Of a DNA stretch of 64,000 bases, positions 31,436-39,593 are shown piece by piece. Below the pieces are notes generated by a model that saw nothing but the letters and a program-made list of their open reading frames with translations, searched no databases and was not told the origin of the DNA. The DNA is from Microbacteriaceae bacterium. Its GTDB lineage: Bacteria; Actinomycetota; Actinomycetes; Actinomycetales; Microbacteriaceae. The position numbers were made by a program, and so were the translations under genes. The DNA lies in assembly GCA_019638805.1 (NCBI GenBank), contig JAHBTA010000001.1:496001-560000 (forward strand), read 5' to 3'. Numbering within the stretch: position 1 is the stretch's first letter; each line of letters starts with the position of its first letter.

Positions 31436-32410
31436 ATGAGGATCGTCCTGCGCGCGGACGCCGGAGCGCACCGGGGTACGGGGCACGTCATGCGGGCCCT
31501 CGCTCTGGGCGAGGAGCTGGCTTTGCGCGGGCACGATGCCGTGCTCGCGGGTTCCCTCGGGGACGTCGCGTGGCTCGCGGAACGCGTCGACGCGAGCCCG
31601 GTCCGGCACGTCGAGAGCCCGTCCGACGAGCTGGATGAAGCGGTCTTCGAGGGCGCGGACCGCGCGGTGATCGACTCCTATCTGATCGACGCCGACGCGA
31701 TCGGTGCGCTCGGCAGGACGCTGCCCGTGCTCGCCGTCGTGGACGGAGGGGATCGCGGTATCGATGCGGCGCTCTACCTGGATCCGACGCCCGGTGCGGC
31801 CGTGGCGGAGCCGTCCGGGTCGAACCGCCTGACCGGCGCTCGTTACGTGCTCGTGCGGCGGGAGGTGCTCGCGCTCCGCCGCGAGACACCCCGCCCCATC
31901 GACCCGCACCCGCGCATCGTGGTGTTCATGGGGGGTACGGACCCGACCGGGGCGCTCGAACCGGTGACCGACTCCATCGCGCGGGCGATTCCGGATGCGG
32001 AGCTCGTCCCGGTCGGCGCGCTCGCGTTCCCGGGGGCGATCGCCCCGACCCCGGACCTCCCGCGTCTGCTCGCCGACGCCGACCTCGTGGTGTGTGCGGC
32101 CGGCACGAGTGCATGGGACGTGTGCACCCTCGGCGTCCCCGCCGTGCTGGTCGCGGTCGCCGAGAACCAGCGTCCGGGGCTCGCGTTCGCCCGCGATGCG
32201 GGACTCGCTGGCGCCGTGGACGGGGATCGCCTCGATGCGGTCGGCGCGGAGGCGGCACTCGCGCTCGGCGACGACACCCTGCGCGCGGCGCGCTTCGCGC
32301 GCTGCCGAGAACTGTTCGACGGACGAGGCGCCGAGCGCGTCGCCGACGCGCTGCTCGGGCTGGACTCGAGCACGGCCGGGGCCGCTAGCCCCGAATCGCC
32401 TCCCAGGTGA
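31436..32410 (+). CDS. pseG: PseG, UDP-2,4-diacetamido-2,4,6-trideoxy-beta-L-altropyranose hydrolase
   Basis: A 324-residue GT-B-fold hydrolase. IVLRADAGAHRGTGHVMRALALGEEL gives the PseG motif with its GxGH histidine, then VFMGGTDPTGALEPV and VVCAAGTSAWDVCTLGVPAVLVAVAENQ. It releases UDP from the Pse precursor before the PseI condensation. The ATG at 31436 has no clear Shine-Dalgarno; TAGAAA at 31422-31427 may be the -10. It is divergent from pseB. Its last 26 nt overlap the 3' end of the second synthase gene. It is a closer PseG match than the fused domain at 26665, which keeps GMGH but is more diverged. Confidence 0.9.
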   Translation: MRIVLRADAGAHRGTGHVMRALALGEELALRGHDAVLAGSLGDVAWLAERVDASPVRHVESPSDELDEAVFEGADRAVIDSYLIDADAIGALGRTLPVLAVVDGGDRGIDAALYLDPTPGAAVAEPSGSNRLTGARYVLVRREVLALRRETPRPIDPHPRIVVFMGGTDPTGALEPVTDSIARAIPDAELVPVGALAFPGAIAPTPDLPRLLADADLVVCAAGTSAWDVCTLGVPAVLVAVAENQRPGLAFARDAGLAGAVDGDRLDAVGAEAALALGDDTLRAARFARCRELFDGRGAERVADALLGLDSSTAGAASPESPPR

Positions 32411-33482
32411 CGGGGGCGTCCGCCGCGACCGGCTCGCGCACGGTGGCGCCGACGACCTCGTCCCAGTGCGCGATCTCGATCCCCACGTTCGAGCGCAGGG
32501 CGATCAGGTCGGCCTCGCCGATCGTGTCACCGGTCGCGAGGTCACGCGCCGCGATGACTCGACGCCGCGCGTTCGCAATCGCCGCCCCCTGGGTTCCGAG
32601 GTCGAGCTCCGGGGAGCCGTTGAGGGTGCGGTAGAGCGCGAGGCGCTCGGTGAAGCGGGACAGGTCCGCCGCATCCATCGCGTGGTAGTGGTCGTTGCCC
32701 GGCTTGGTCTTGTCGTCGGTGAAGTGCTTCTCGATGACGACCGAGCCATAAAGCACGGCCATCTCCAGGGCCGGCATCGTGCCGTCGTCCTCGGGCCGCA
32801 CGTGGTCGGAGTAGCCGACCGCCACCCGATCGCCGAAGCGCTCCTGCAGGATCCGGATCTGCCCCAGCTGCGCGGCCTCGCGGGGCGTGGGGTAGTTCAG
32901 CACGCAGTGCAGCAGCGCGAGTTGCGGCACAGGGGGCGTCGCGCCGTCGCCCAGCAGCCGGGCCACCGCATCCTCGATCTCGTCGTGGGTCGCGGCCCCC
33001 ACGGACGCGATGACCGGGCGTCCCGACGCGCGGATCCTCCGCAGCAGGGGCACGTTCGTGAGGTCGGCCGAGGCGATCTTGGTCACCGGCATGAGCGGCG
33101 TCAGCAGGTCGACGGCCTCCAGGTCGAACGGGGTCGACATGAAGACCACTCCGACGCTCGAGCAGTACTCGGCCAGCTCGCGGTAGTCGTCGTCGCCCAT
33201 GGTGCCGAAGCGCTGGAAGAGCTCGTGCTGGCTGAGCGTGGACTCCTTGGTGGTGTCCCAGTAGGCCGGGCTGGTGGACTTCGCCGCGAGCTTGTCGGCC
33301 GTGTAGGTCTGGAACTTGGCGGCGTGCGCGCCGGCGCCCGCGGCGAGATCGATGAGTTCCTTGGCCTTGTCGACCGAGCCCTCGTGGTTCACACCGATCT
33401 CGGCGATGACGAACGGGTCGAGTGCGGTGAAGATGCGCGGCTCGGGGTCGGCCGGGTGCGGCGGGAGGACGAAATCCCTCAT
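32385..33482 (-). CDS. Second NeuB-family nonulosonic acid synthase
   Basis: A 365-residue NeuB-family enzyme distinct from pseI. FVIAEIGVNHEGSVDKAKEL is the NeuB/NnaB-type opening (E-I-G-x-N-H), then KFQTYTADKL, MSTPFDLEAV, TKIASADLTNVPLL, VGYSDHV, VIEKHFTDDKTKPGNDHYHAMD and a C-terminal SAF-like part. It would condense PEP with an N-acetylated hexosamine or its phosphate, such as ManNAc or the legionaminic precursor. No UDP-GlcNAc 2-epimerase is seen in the window. ATG 33482 with AAGGAGT upstream, 22 nt after the pyruvyl transferase gene, so they are probably cotranscribed. Confidence 0.87.
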   Translation of the reverse strand: MRDFVLPPHPADPEPRIFTALDPFVIAEIGVNHEGSVDKAKELIDLAAGAGAHAAKFQTYTADKLAAKSTSPAYWDTTKESTLSQHELFQRFGTMGDDDYRELAEYCSSVGVVFMSTPFDLEAVDLLTPLMPVTKIASADLTNVPLLRRIRASGRPVIASVGAATHDEIEDAVARLLGDGATPPVPQLALLHCVLNYPTPREAAQLGQIRILQERFGDRVAVGYSDHVRPEDDGTMPALEMAVLYGSVVIEKHFTDDKTKPGNDHYHAMDAADLSRFTERLALYRTLNGSPELDLGTQGAAIANARRRVIAARDLATGDTIGEADLIALRSNVGIEIAHWDEVVGATVREPVAADAPVTWEAIRG

Positions 33483-33504
33483 CTGCGGGTACTCCTTGCG
33501 TGGA

Positions 33505-34506
33505 TCAGAACTGTCCGAGGAATCGGAGCATGGTGGGGAAGGTCTCGCGCATCCGCTCGACGGCCCGCGCGATATCCGCGCCGTGCGTGTCGAGCACGCG
33601 ATTCACCTCGGCGATCTTGTCGGCGTTGCTCGCGGACTCCGGCACGGCGTGACCGCCGGTGGCCTCGGCCTGCCCGATCGCGCGCGAGTCCTCGGCGAAC
33701 AGCACGCTGGTGATGCGGCGACTGAGGCTGAACAGGTGCGAGTGCACGCGGTAGCCGACGTGCAGGTCGACCCCCGACATGAAGTCGATCATCGCGTCGG
33801 CATCGCCGGCGAAGTCCACCGGGCGGAAGCCGTGACGCGCGACCGCGACGCGCTCGGCCCAGCGCTTGGCCGTGACCACCCGTGACGCCGCGCGGAAACC
33901 CGACTGGTACGAGACGAAGCGCTCCGCGTTCGGGAACCGCTTCGCGAGGTGGCGCGCCAATGCGACAGTGTCACCGCGGGGCTTGGCGGGCAGGGAGATC
34001 ACGAGGCGGTGGATCCGCTCGGGGAAGACGTAGTCCTCCGCCAGGCGGTCCTCGTCGTACCAGACCGGGCAGCCGGTCATGAGCACGTTGTCGACGCCGT
34101 TGTGCTCGAGCAGATCCACGGTCTGGTAGCAGCGCGCGCTCGACTGGATGCGCGGATCGGAATGGATGCGGCGCACGAACTCCAGCGACTCCGAGGTGAA
34201 CTCGAACGACGCCGGCGTGGCATCGGTGCGCGCCTTCCAGCCCAGGCCGTACGGGACGACCGGAACCCGGATTCGGTCGAGGTCGAGCGGGTAGATGCCC
34301 GGGTGGAGCTGACGCTGGTACGCCGGGCCGCCCGTGAGCAGCACGGCGCGTGCCCGGTTCATGAGCTCGTAGCTCTCATCGGTGATCGCGCGCCGGTCGA
34401 CGGTCTGGATGTCGTCGTCCACGTGGCGGGCCAGAAGCGCGTGAGCGCGACGCCCGATGAGGTGATCGCCGGCGTTGCCGTAGGCACCCCGGACGGTCAC
34501 GATCAT
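33505..34506 (-). CDS. Polysaccharide pyruvyl transferase family protein
   Basis: A 333-residue PF04230-type protein. The opening VTVRGAYGNAGDHLIGRRA has the GNxGD loop of the family, ARAVLLTGGPAYQ follows, and the C-terminal VDLHVGYRVHSHLFSLSRR has the conserved R-x-H motif. Family members (for example CsaB) transfer pyruvate from PEP to a wall sugar, forming a ketal; some relatives do other transfers. ATG 6 nt behind TAGGCT with no Shine-Dalgarno. It is immediately upstream of the second NeuB-type gene on the same strand. Confidence 0.85.
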   Translation of the reverse strand: MIVTVRGAYGNAGDHLIGRRAHALLARHVDDDIQTVDRRAITDESYELMNRARAVLLTGGPAYQRQLHPGIYPLDLDRIRVPVVPYGLGWKARTDATPASFEFTSESLEFVRRIHSDPRIQSSARCYQTVDLLEHNGVDNVLMTGCPVWYDEDRLAEDYVFPERIHRLVISLPAKPRGDTVALARHLAKRFPNAERFVSYQSGFRAASRVVTAKRWAERVAVARHGFRPVDFAGDADAMIDFMSGVDLHVGYRVHSHLFSLSRRITSVLFAEDSRAIGQAEATGGHAVPESASNADKIAEVNRVLDTHGADIARAVERMRETFPTMLRFLGQF

Positions 34507-34512
34507 CCGTCC

Positions 34513-34518
34513 AGCCTA
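34513..34518 (-). promoter_or_regulatory. -10 box of pyruvyl transferase-neuB unit
   Basis: TAGGCT, 6 nt before the ATG at 34506. The opposing -10 at 34549-34554 is 30 nt away. Confidence 0.45.
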
Positions 34519-34548
34519 AGCCGTGGGCCCTGGGCGCGCCCGCCACGT

Positions 34549-34554
34549 TAGATT
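34549..34554 (+). promoter_or_regulatory. -10 box of the 34586-40570 operon
   Basis: TAGATT, about 31 nt before the ATG at 34586. Unlike many neighbours, this gene has a leader with GGAG about 8 nt before the start. Confidence 0.4.
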
Positions 34555-34585
34555 GGGATGCCACCTACCGGATCGGAGCCCGACC

Positions 34586-36016
34586 ATGCGCATGAGCGGT
34601 TCGACCGCCGCGCTCGTCGCCCTCGAAGACCTCGCGCCGGACGCGATGTTCGCCACCCTGCCGGGCTCCGGCATCCCGCTCTGGCCGCTGCTGCGCTGGC
34701 CGCTGTCCGAAGCCCTCGCGCACACCCAGTACGAGACCTCGCTCCCGCCCCGCCGGGAGGGTCCGCTCGGCAAGATCGGCCGGTTCGCTCGAACGGCGCT
34801 GCCGTCGCGGGTTTGGTCGCGCGCATTGCGCCGCCACTACCCTGTGCTGTTCCTCGGGACCGGATCGCGCAACACGCCCACCCCGGCGGGGTCGTTCAAC
34901 CCGCTGCTCGGACCGTTCGCCGAGCTGCTCGGCGAACGGTCCGCGATGCTGCAGAACGAGCCGATCCCGTTCGGCCGACGGTTCGCGTTCGAGCCGACCG
35001 CGACCTTCGAGGATGCCGTGGTCGCCTCCGAGTTGCGCGCCCGGTTCCGGCCCCCGCGCACGTCCGTGCTCCGGGCGGCGGACGAGATGGCGGAGGAGCT
35101 CTTCCGGCTCGTCGAGCACCCGGTCGCTCCCGAGTTGCGCGCGCGCGCGATGCGGACGTTCCGCATCCGGGTGGCTCGGGCCGTGAGTCTAGCCGAGTCG
35201 TACGCCCGCCTGCTCGACCGGGTGAGGCCGAGGCTTCTGATCCTGCAGCAGGCCGCCTACGGCGACCGCTCGACGCTGGTGTCCGCCGCGCACGAACGCG
35301 GCATCCGGGTCGCCGAACCCCAGCACGGCTGGATCGGCGGTGCGCACGGTGCCTACCACTTCGGCGCCGCCGCGCGCGATCCCCGGCTGCGCCGGACCAT
35401 CCCCGACGACCTCCTGACCTTCGGCCGGTACTGGTCAGAGTCGGTGAGCGGACCATTCGAGACCGTGGAGGTCGGCAAACCCGGCCTCGAGGACGCCGCG
35501 GCCGCCGCGCCGCCCCTGGATCGGCGACCCGAGGAGGTGGTCGTGGCCTCGACTGTGGTCGACCCCGAAGAGGTCGCGCGCTTCGTGCTGCGATTGCGTG
35601 AGGTGCTGCCCGCCGGCTGGACCGTGCGGTTCCGACCGCACCCCAAGGAGCGCCAGACCGTGGCCGAGCGCTACCCGAGCCTCGCGGGGGCTCCACGCAT
35701 CGAGTTCGACATGGAACCCGACCCCTACGTCTCGTTCGGGCGCGCCCGCATCCTCGTCAGCGCCAACAGCACGAGCCTGTACGAGGCGATCGCGCTGCGG
35801 ACCCCGATCGTGGTGCGGGTCTCGAGCATGTCCGGGGACTACTCGGATCCGGAGATCTTCCCCAATCAGGTGCAACCCGGCGGGGATCCGGAGCCGGCGA
35901 TCCGGCGGGCCATCGAGACCCCGGAGCGCGATCAGCCGCCTGAGCTCGTGGAGCGCGTCTGGGCCACGGGGAGTCGGGAGCGCTTCCGCCGTTACGTCGA
36001 GGAGAACATCGCATGA
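34586..36016 (+). CDS. GT-B-type transferase of unknown specificity (candidate nonulosonic acid transferase)
   Basis: A 476-residue protein, predicted cytoplasmic, not assigned to a named family. The C-terminal half has VASTVVDPEEVARFV, then WTVRFRPHPKERQ and ILVSANSTSLYEAIALRTPIVV. An R-P-H-P element followed by S-x-N-S-T-S is seen in capsule transferases, CDP-glycerol transferases and, as HP and S/S motifs, bacterial sialyltransferases. QHGWIGGAHGAYHFG in the middle resembles QHG elements of the same superfamily. Between nonulosonic acid genes and an ABC flippase, a role in transferring a nonulosonic acid is possible. Start ATG 34586; the ATG at 34558 is out of frame. It overlaps the flippase start (ATGA). 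Confidence 0.7.
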   Translation: MRMSGSTAALVALEDLAPDAMFATLPGSGIPLWPLLRWPLSEALAHTQYETSLPPRREGPLGKIGRFARTALPSRVWSRALRRHYPVLFLGTGSRNTPTPAGSFNPLLGPFAELLGERSAMLQNEPIPFGRRFAFEPTATFEDAVVASELRARFRPPRTSVLRAADEMAEELFRLVEHPVAPELRARAMRTFRIRVARAVSLAESYARLLDRVRPRLLILQQAAYGDRSTLVSAAHERGIRVAEPQHGWIGGAHGAYHFGAAARDPRLRRTIPDDLLTFGRYWSESVSGPFETVEVGKPGLEDAAAAAPPLDRRPEEVVVASTVVDPEEVARFVLRLREVLPAGWTVRFRPHPKERQTVAERYPSLAGAPRIEFDMEPDPYVSFGRARILVSANSTSLYEAIALRTPIVVRVSSMSGDYSDPEIFPNQVQPGGDPEPAIRRAIETPERDQPPELVERVWATGSRERFRRYVEENIA

Positions 36017-37809
36017 GATCGCTCGTCCGGCTGTACGGGGAGGTCCTCGGAGTGCTTCCCGCGGGGGCCCGCCGCTTCCTCATCGGGTACATGATCGGGC
36101 TCGCCGCCCTCGCCGTCCTCGACGGCGTAGCCCTCGGCCTGCTCGCGGCGGTGACATCGCCGATCCTGTCAGGCGGAACGCTGACCCTCCCGGTGCTGGG
36201 CACGGTCGATGACACCGGGCTGCTCATCATGCTCGCGCTGGTGTGCGTCCTCATCATCCTCAAGTCGGTCCTGGCGGTCCTCATGATGTGGGGGGCGACG
36301 AGGCGATTCGCCGACTACGAGTTCGAAATCGGTCGGCGGCTGTTCGAGAGCTACATCCACGCGCCCTGGACGGAGCGGCTGAAGCGCAACTCCGCCGAGC
36401 TGGTCCGGCTGACCGACTCGAGCGTAGGCGTCACGGTCTCGGGCTTCCTGCTGCCTGGCGCCGGGCTGCTGGGGGAGTTCTCGACCTTCGTCATCGTCCT
36501 CGCGGTGCTGGCCATCGCCCAGCCCATCCTCGCCGGGGTGGCGTTCGCCTACCTGCTCGTGATCGGGATCTTCCTCTATTACTGGGTCACCGGACGCTCG
36601 CGCGCCAATGGCCGGATCAACCAGCAGCATTCCGTGCGGAACGTACGGCTCATCACCGAGATGATCGCGGCTCTCAAGGAGGTGAGCCTGCGCAACAAGC
36701 TCGACGAGATCGCGGTCGTGATCCAGAAGAACCGGCGGATCACCACGCGGGCGCGGGCCAACATCCAGTTCTTCGCGCAGATCCCCCGCTACGTGCTGGA
36801 GTCGGCCATCATCGGCGGCGTCGTGGTCGTCGGCGCGACCGGGTTCCTGACCGGCGGGGGCATCAACGGCATGCTGACCGCGGTGGCGATCTTCGGGCTC
36901 GCGGGGTTCAGGCTCGCGCCCTCCCTCATGCGATTCCAGAACGTGGTGTCGCAGGTCTCGGCCACCCAGCCCGCCGCTGAGGCGGTCATGGAGGAGATCC
37001 GCGCCGTCGAGCACGCCTCCCGGCACCTGGCCGAGCGCTCCTCGCAGCCGCTCGCAGAGCATCCCCGTGAGCTGCGCTTCGAGGGGGTGTCGTTCCGCTA
37101 CGCGGACGACGCGCCCGAGGCGGTGCGCGAGCTGGATCTCACCATCCCGATCGGATCCCGGGTCGCCTTCGCCGGTTCCTCCGGTGCAGGCAAGTCCACG
37201 ATCATCGACCTCGTGCTCGGGCTCATCGAGCCCACCACCGGCCGCGTCAGCATCGACGGGACCGACCTCAAGGACCTGACGAAGTCCTGGCGGGACCGGG
37301 TGGGTTACGTCCCGCAGGAGGTCGCCCTATTCGACGCGACCATCGCCCAGAACGTCGCGCTCAGCTGGACCGACGACTTCGACCGAGAGCGGGTCCGCGA
37401 CGCGCTGCGCCAGGCCCAACTGCTCGACATCGTCGAGGCGCGCGAGGGCGGCATCGACAGTGCGGTTGGCGAGCGCGGGCTGGCGCTCTCGGGCGGGCAG
37501 CGGCAGAGGCTCGGCATCGCGCGCGCCCTCTACACGCAGCCCCTGGTTCTCGTCATGGACGAGGCGACGAGCGCGCTCGACACCGCCACCGAGGCGGCAG
37601 TCGGGAAGGCGATCCGCAAGCTGCACGGCAAGATCACGCTCATCTCGGTCGCGCACCGGCTCGCGACCATCCGCGACGCCGACCAGATCTACTTCATGTC
37701 GGAAGGCCGCGTCGCCGCGTCGGGCACCTTCGAGGAACTGGTGGCCGCGGTGCCGGAGTTCGCCATGCAGGCGGCACTCGCCGGGCTGGTCGATCCACCG
37801 AAGTCCTGA
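36013..37809 (+). CDS. ABC transporter with fused membrane and ATPase domains (PglK/MsbA-like oligosaccharide flippase)
   Basis: A 598-residue half-transporter. Residues ~20-320 are the six-helix exporter domain. Residues ~345-590 are the ATPase: Walker A GSSGAGKST, Q-loop YVPQEVALF, signature LALSGGQRQR, Walker B LVLVMDEATSALD and H-loop SVAHRL. The overlap with a glycosyltransferase gene and the position upstream of nucleotide-sugar genes favour flipping of a lipid-linked oligosaccharide, as PglK does, over drug or lipid export. It would act as a dimer. This is the second of three glycan export systems in the window. Confidence 0.87.
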   Translation: MRSLVRLYGEVLGVLPAGARRFLIGYMIGLAALAVLDGVALGLLAAVTSPILSGGTLTLPVLGTVDDTGLLIMLALVCVLIILKSVLAVLMMWGATRRFADYEFEIGRRLFESYIHAPWTERLKRNSAELVRLTDSSVGVTVSGFLLPGAGLLGEFSTFVIVLAVLAIAQPILAGVAFAYLLVIGIFLYYWVTGRSRANGRINQQHSVRNVRLITEMIAALKEVSLRNKLDEIAVVIQKNRRITTRARANIQFFAQIPRYVLESAIIGGVVVVGATGFLTGGGINGMLTAVAIFGLAGFRLAPSLMRFQNVVSQVSATQPAAEAVMEEIRAVEHASRHLAERSSQPLAEHPRELRFEGVSFRYADDAPEAVRELDLTIPIGSRVAFAGSSGAGKSTIIDLVLGLIEPTTGRVSIDGTDLKDLTKSWRDRVGYVPQEVALFDATIAQNVALSWTDDFDRERVRDALRQAQLLDIVEAREGGIDSAVGERGLALSGGQRQRLGIARALYTQPLVLVMDEATSALDTATEAAVGKAIRKLHGKITLISVAHRLATIRDADQIYFMSEGRVAASGTFEELVAAVPEFAMQAALAGLVDPPKS

Positions 37810-37905
37810 CACCGGCGGGGGATCACGGCGCCTGTGCGACCGGAGACACCCGGCGGCCCGGCTACGATTGTGCGGGGCGTGCGCCCTCGCGACGGGAGGA
37901 ACATG

Positions 37906-38520
37906 ATGCCCAGCGGAAACATCGCGCCGAGCGCGGACGTCGCAGACACGGCCGTCATCGCCCCCACCGCCCGGGTCTGGCATTTGGCGCAGGTGCGCGA
38001 GGACGCGCGACTCGGTGAGAACGTGATCGTCGGGCGCGGCGCCTACATCGGCACGGGCGTCCAGGTCGGCGACAACTGCAAGATCCAGAACTACGCCCTC
38101 GTGTACGAGCCCGCGAGGCTCGCGGCCGGGGTATTCATCGGGCCCGCCGTGGTGCTGACCAACGACCACTTCCCGCGCGCCGTCAACCCGGACGGCAGCC
38201 CCAAATCGGCGCACGACTGGGAGCCCGTGGGCGTTGACATCAGAGAGGGTGCATCGATCGGGGCCAGTGCCACCTGCGTTGCTCCGGTCGTGATCGGCCG
38301 GTGGGCTCTCGTCGGCTCCGGTGCCGTCGTGATCTCGGACGTGCCCGACTACGCGATCGTGGTCGGCTCGCCCGCGCGGCGCGTGGGCTGGGCCGGCCCC
38401 GCCGGGCAGCCCCTGGTCGCCAGCGGAGACGACCCCGGCGTGTGGGTGTGCCCCGTGACCTCCGCCCGGTTCCGCGAGACCGAGCCCGACATCCTCGAAG
38501 AAATGGAAGAGTCCCGATGA
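37906..38520 (+). CDS. Left-handed beta-helix N-acetyltransferase (WbpD/WlbB-like)
   Basis: A 204-residue hexapeptide-repeat enzyme. Repeats run over ~5-150 (IAPSADVADTAVIAPTARVWH, then NVIVGRGAYIGTGVQVGDN). ALVYEPARLAAGVFIGPAVVLTNDHFPRAVNPDG is a hallmark of the WbpD/WlbB/PglD-like group that acetylates the 3-amino group of UDP-GlcNAc3N(A). PDYAIVVGSPARRVGW follows, with a C-terminal extension. The ATG at 37906 is 6 nt after GGAGG; ATG 37903 is also possible. It follows the flippase by 96 nt and overlaps the aminotransferase start (ATGA). Confidence 0.85.
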   Translation: MPSGNIAPSADVADTAVIAPTARVWHLAQVREDARLGENVIVGRGAYIGTGVQVGDNCKIQNYALVYEPARLAAGVFIGPAVVLTNDHFPRAVNPDGSPKSAHDWEPVGVDIREGASIGASATCVAPVVIGRWALVGSGAVVISDVPDYAIVVGSPARRVGWAGPAGQPLVASGDDPGVWVCPVTSARFRETEPDILEEMEESR

Positions 38521-39593
38521 TCCCCGCCGCCAAGCCCGAGATCGGCGCCGAGGAGCGCGCCGCAGTCGATCGCGTCATGCAGTCCGGGATGCTCGCGCAG
38601 GGTCCCGAGGTCGCCGCGTTCGAGCAGGAGTTCTCCGACCTCGTCGGCGGGCGCCACTCGGTCGCCGTCAACTCGGGGACCTCGGCCCTGCACCTCGCGT
38701 TCCTCGCGGCCGGCATCGGTCCGGGCGACGAGGTGATCGTCCCCTCGTTCAGCTTCGCCGCGACGGCCAACGCGGTGGCCCTCACGGGTGCGACACCGGT
38801 ATTCGCCGACATCGAGCTGGACACCTTTAATCTCGACCCCGCTGCCGTGGAGGCGGCGATCACGCCCCGGACCCGGGCGATCATGCCCGTGCACCTCTAC
38901 GGGCACCCGGCCGCCATGGGCCCGCTCACCGAGATCGCCGAACGTCACGGGCTCCTGGTCTTCGAGGACGCCGCGCAGGCGGTGGCCGCCTCGCTCGACG
39001 GCACCCCGGTGGGAGCGTTCGGCACGGCGGCGTCGTTCTCGTTCTACCCGACCAAGAACATGACCTCCGGTGAGGGGGGGATGGTCACCACGTCGGACCC
39101 CCGGCTCGCCCGCGCGGTGCGCGTGCTGCGCAATCAGGGCATGGAGAAGCGCTACGAGAACGAGGTGGTCGGCTTCAACACCCGCATGACCGACATCCAC
39201 GCCGCGATCGGCCGCGTGCAGCTGACGAAGCTGGCTGGGTGGACGGCCAGACGCCAGGCCAACGCCGCCTTCCTCAACGAGAATCTCGAGGGCGTGGTGA
39301 CCCCACCGACCGCGCCTGGTGCCGTGCACGTCTGGCACCAGTACACGATCCGGGTGGTCGACCACGACCGCGACGCGTTCGCCGAGCAGCTCGCCGCGCG
39401 CGAGGTCGCGAGCGGGGTCTACTACCCGACTCCTATCCACCGGCTGCCGTCGTTCCGGCTCGACCTTGACCTGCCGGTCACCGAGCAGGCGGCCGCCCAG
39501 GTGCTCTCGCTCCCGGTGTACCCGGCGCTCACCGAGGGCGAGCTGGAGACCATCGTCGATGCGGTCAACGCGGTCGCGAAGGCCGGAAGCTGA
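38517..39593 (+). CDS. DegT-family aminotransferase (WbpE/WlbC-like)
   Basis: A 358-residue PLP enzyme. MIPAAKPEIGAEERAAV is a typical opening, then AVNSGTSALHLAFLA, FEDAAQAVAAS and the PLP lysine in SFYPTKNMTSGEGGM. It lies between an acetyltransferase of WbpD type and a dehydrogenase of UDP-GlcNAc 3-dehydrogenase type, so it most likely aminates the 3-keto intermediate. The stop overlaps the next start (TGATG). It differs from PseC and from the DegT protein at 10415-11551, making three such enzymes in the window. Confidence 0.88.
   Translation: MIPAAKPEIGAEERAAVDRVMQSGMLAQGPEVAAFEQEFSDLVGGRHSVAVNSGTSALHLAFLAAGIGPGDEVIVPSFSFAATANAVALTGATPVFADIELDTFNLDPAAVEAAITPRTRAIMPVHLYGHPAAMGPLTEIAERHGLLVFEDAAQAVAASLDGTPVGAFGTAASFSFYPTKNMTSGEGGMVTTSDPRLARAVRVLRNQGMEKRYENEVVGFNTRMTDIHAAIGRVQLTKLAGWTARRQANAAFLNENLEGVVTPPTAPGAVHVWHQYTIRVVDHDRDAFAEQLAAREVASGVYYPTPIHRLPSFRLDLDLPVTEQAAAQVLSLPVYPALTEGELETIVDAVNAVAKAGS

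Noticed and set aside
32385..33482. Calling the second synthase a duplicate pseI
   Set aside because: Its opening (AEIGVNHEG) and tail are of NeuB type, unlike AEISGNHNG and GVDSAFSLEPEE in the pseI product.
34558..35601. Alternative plus-strand frame starting at the ATG at 34558
   Set aside because: It is out of frame with the GT-B protein, Arg-rich throughout, and lacks motifs.
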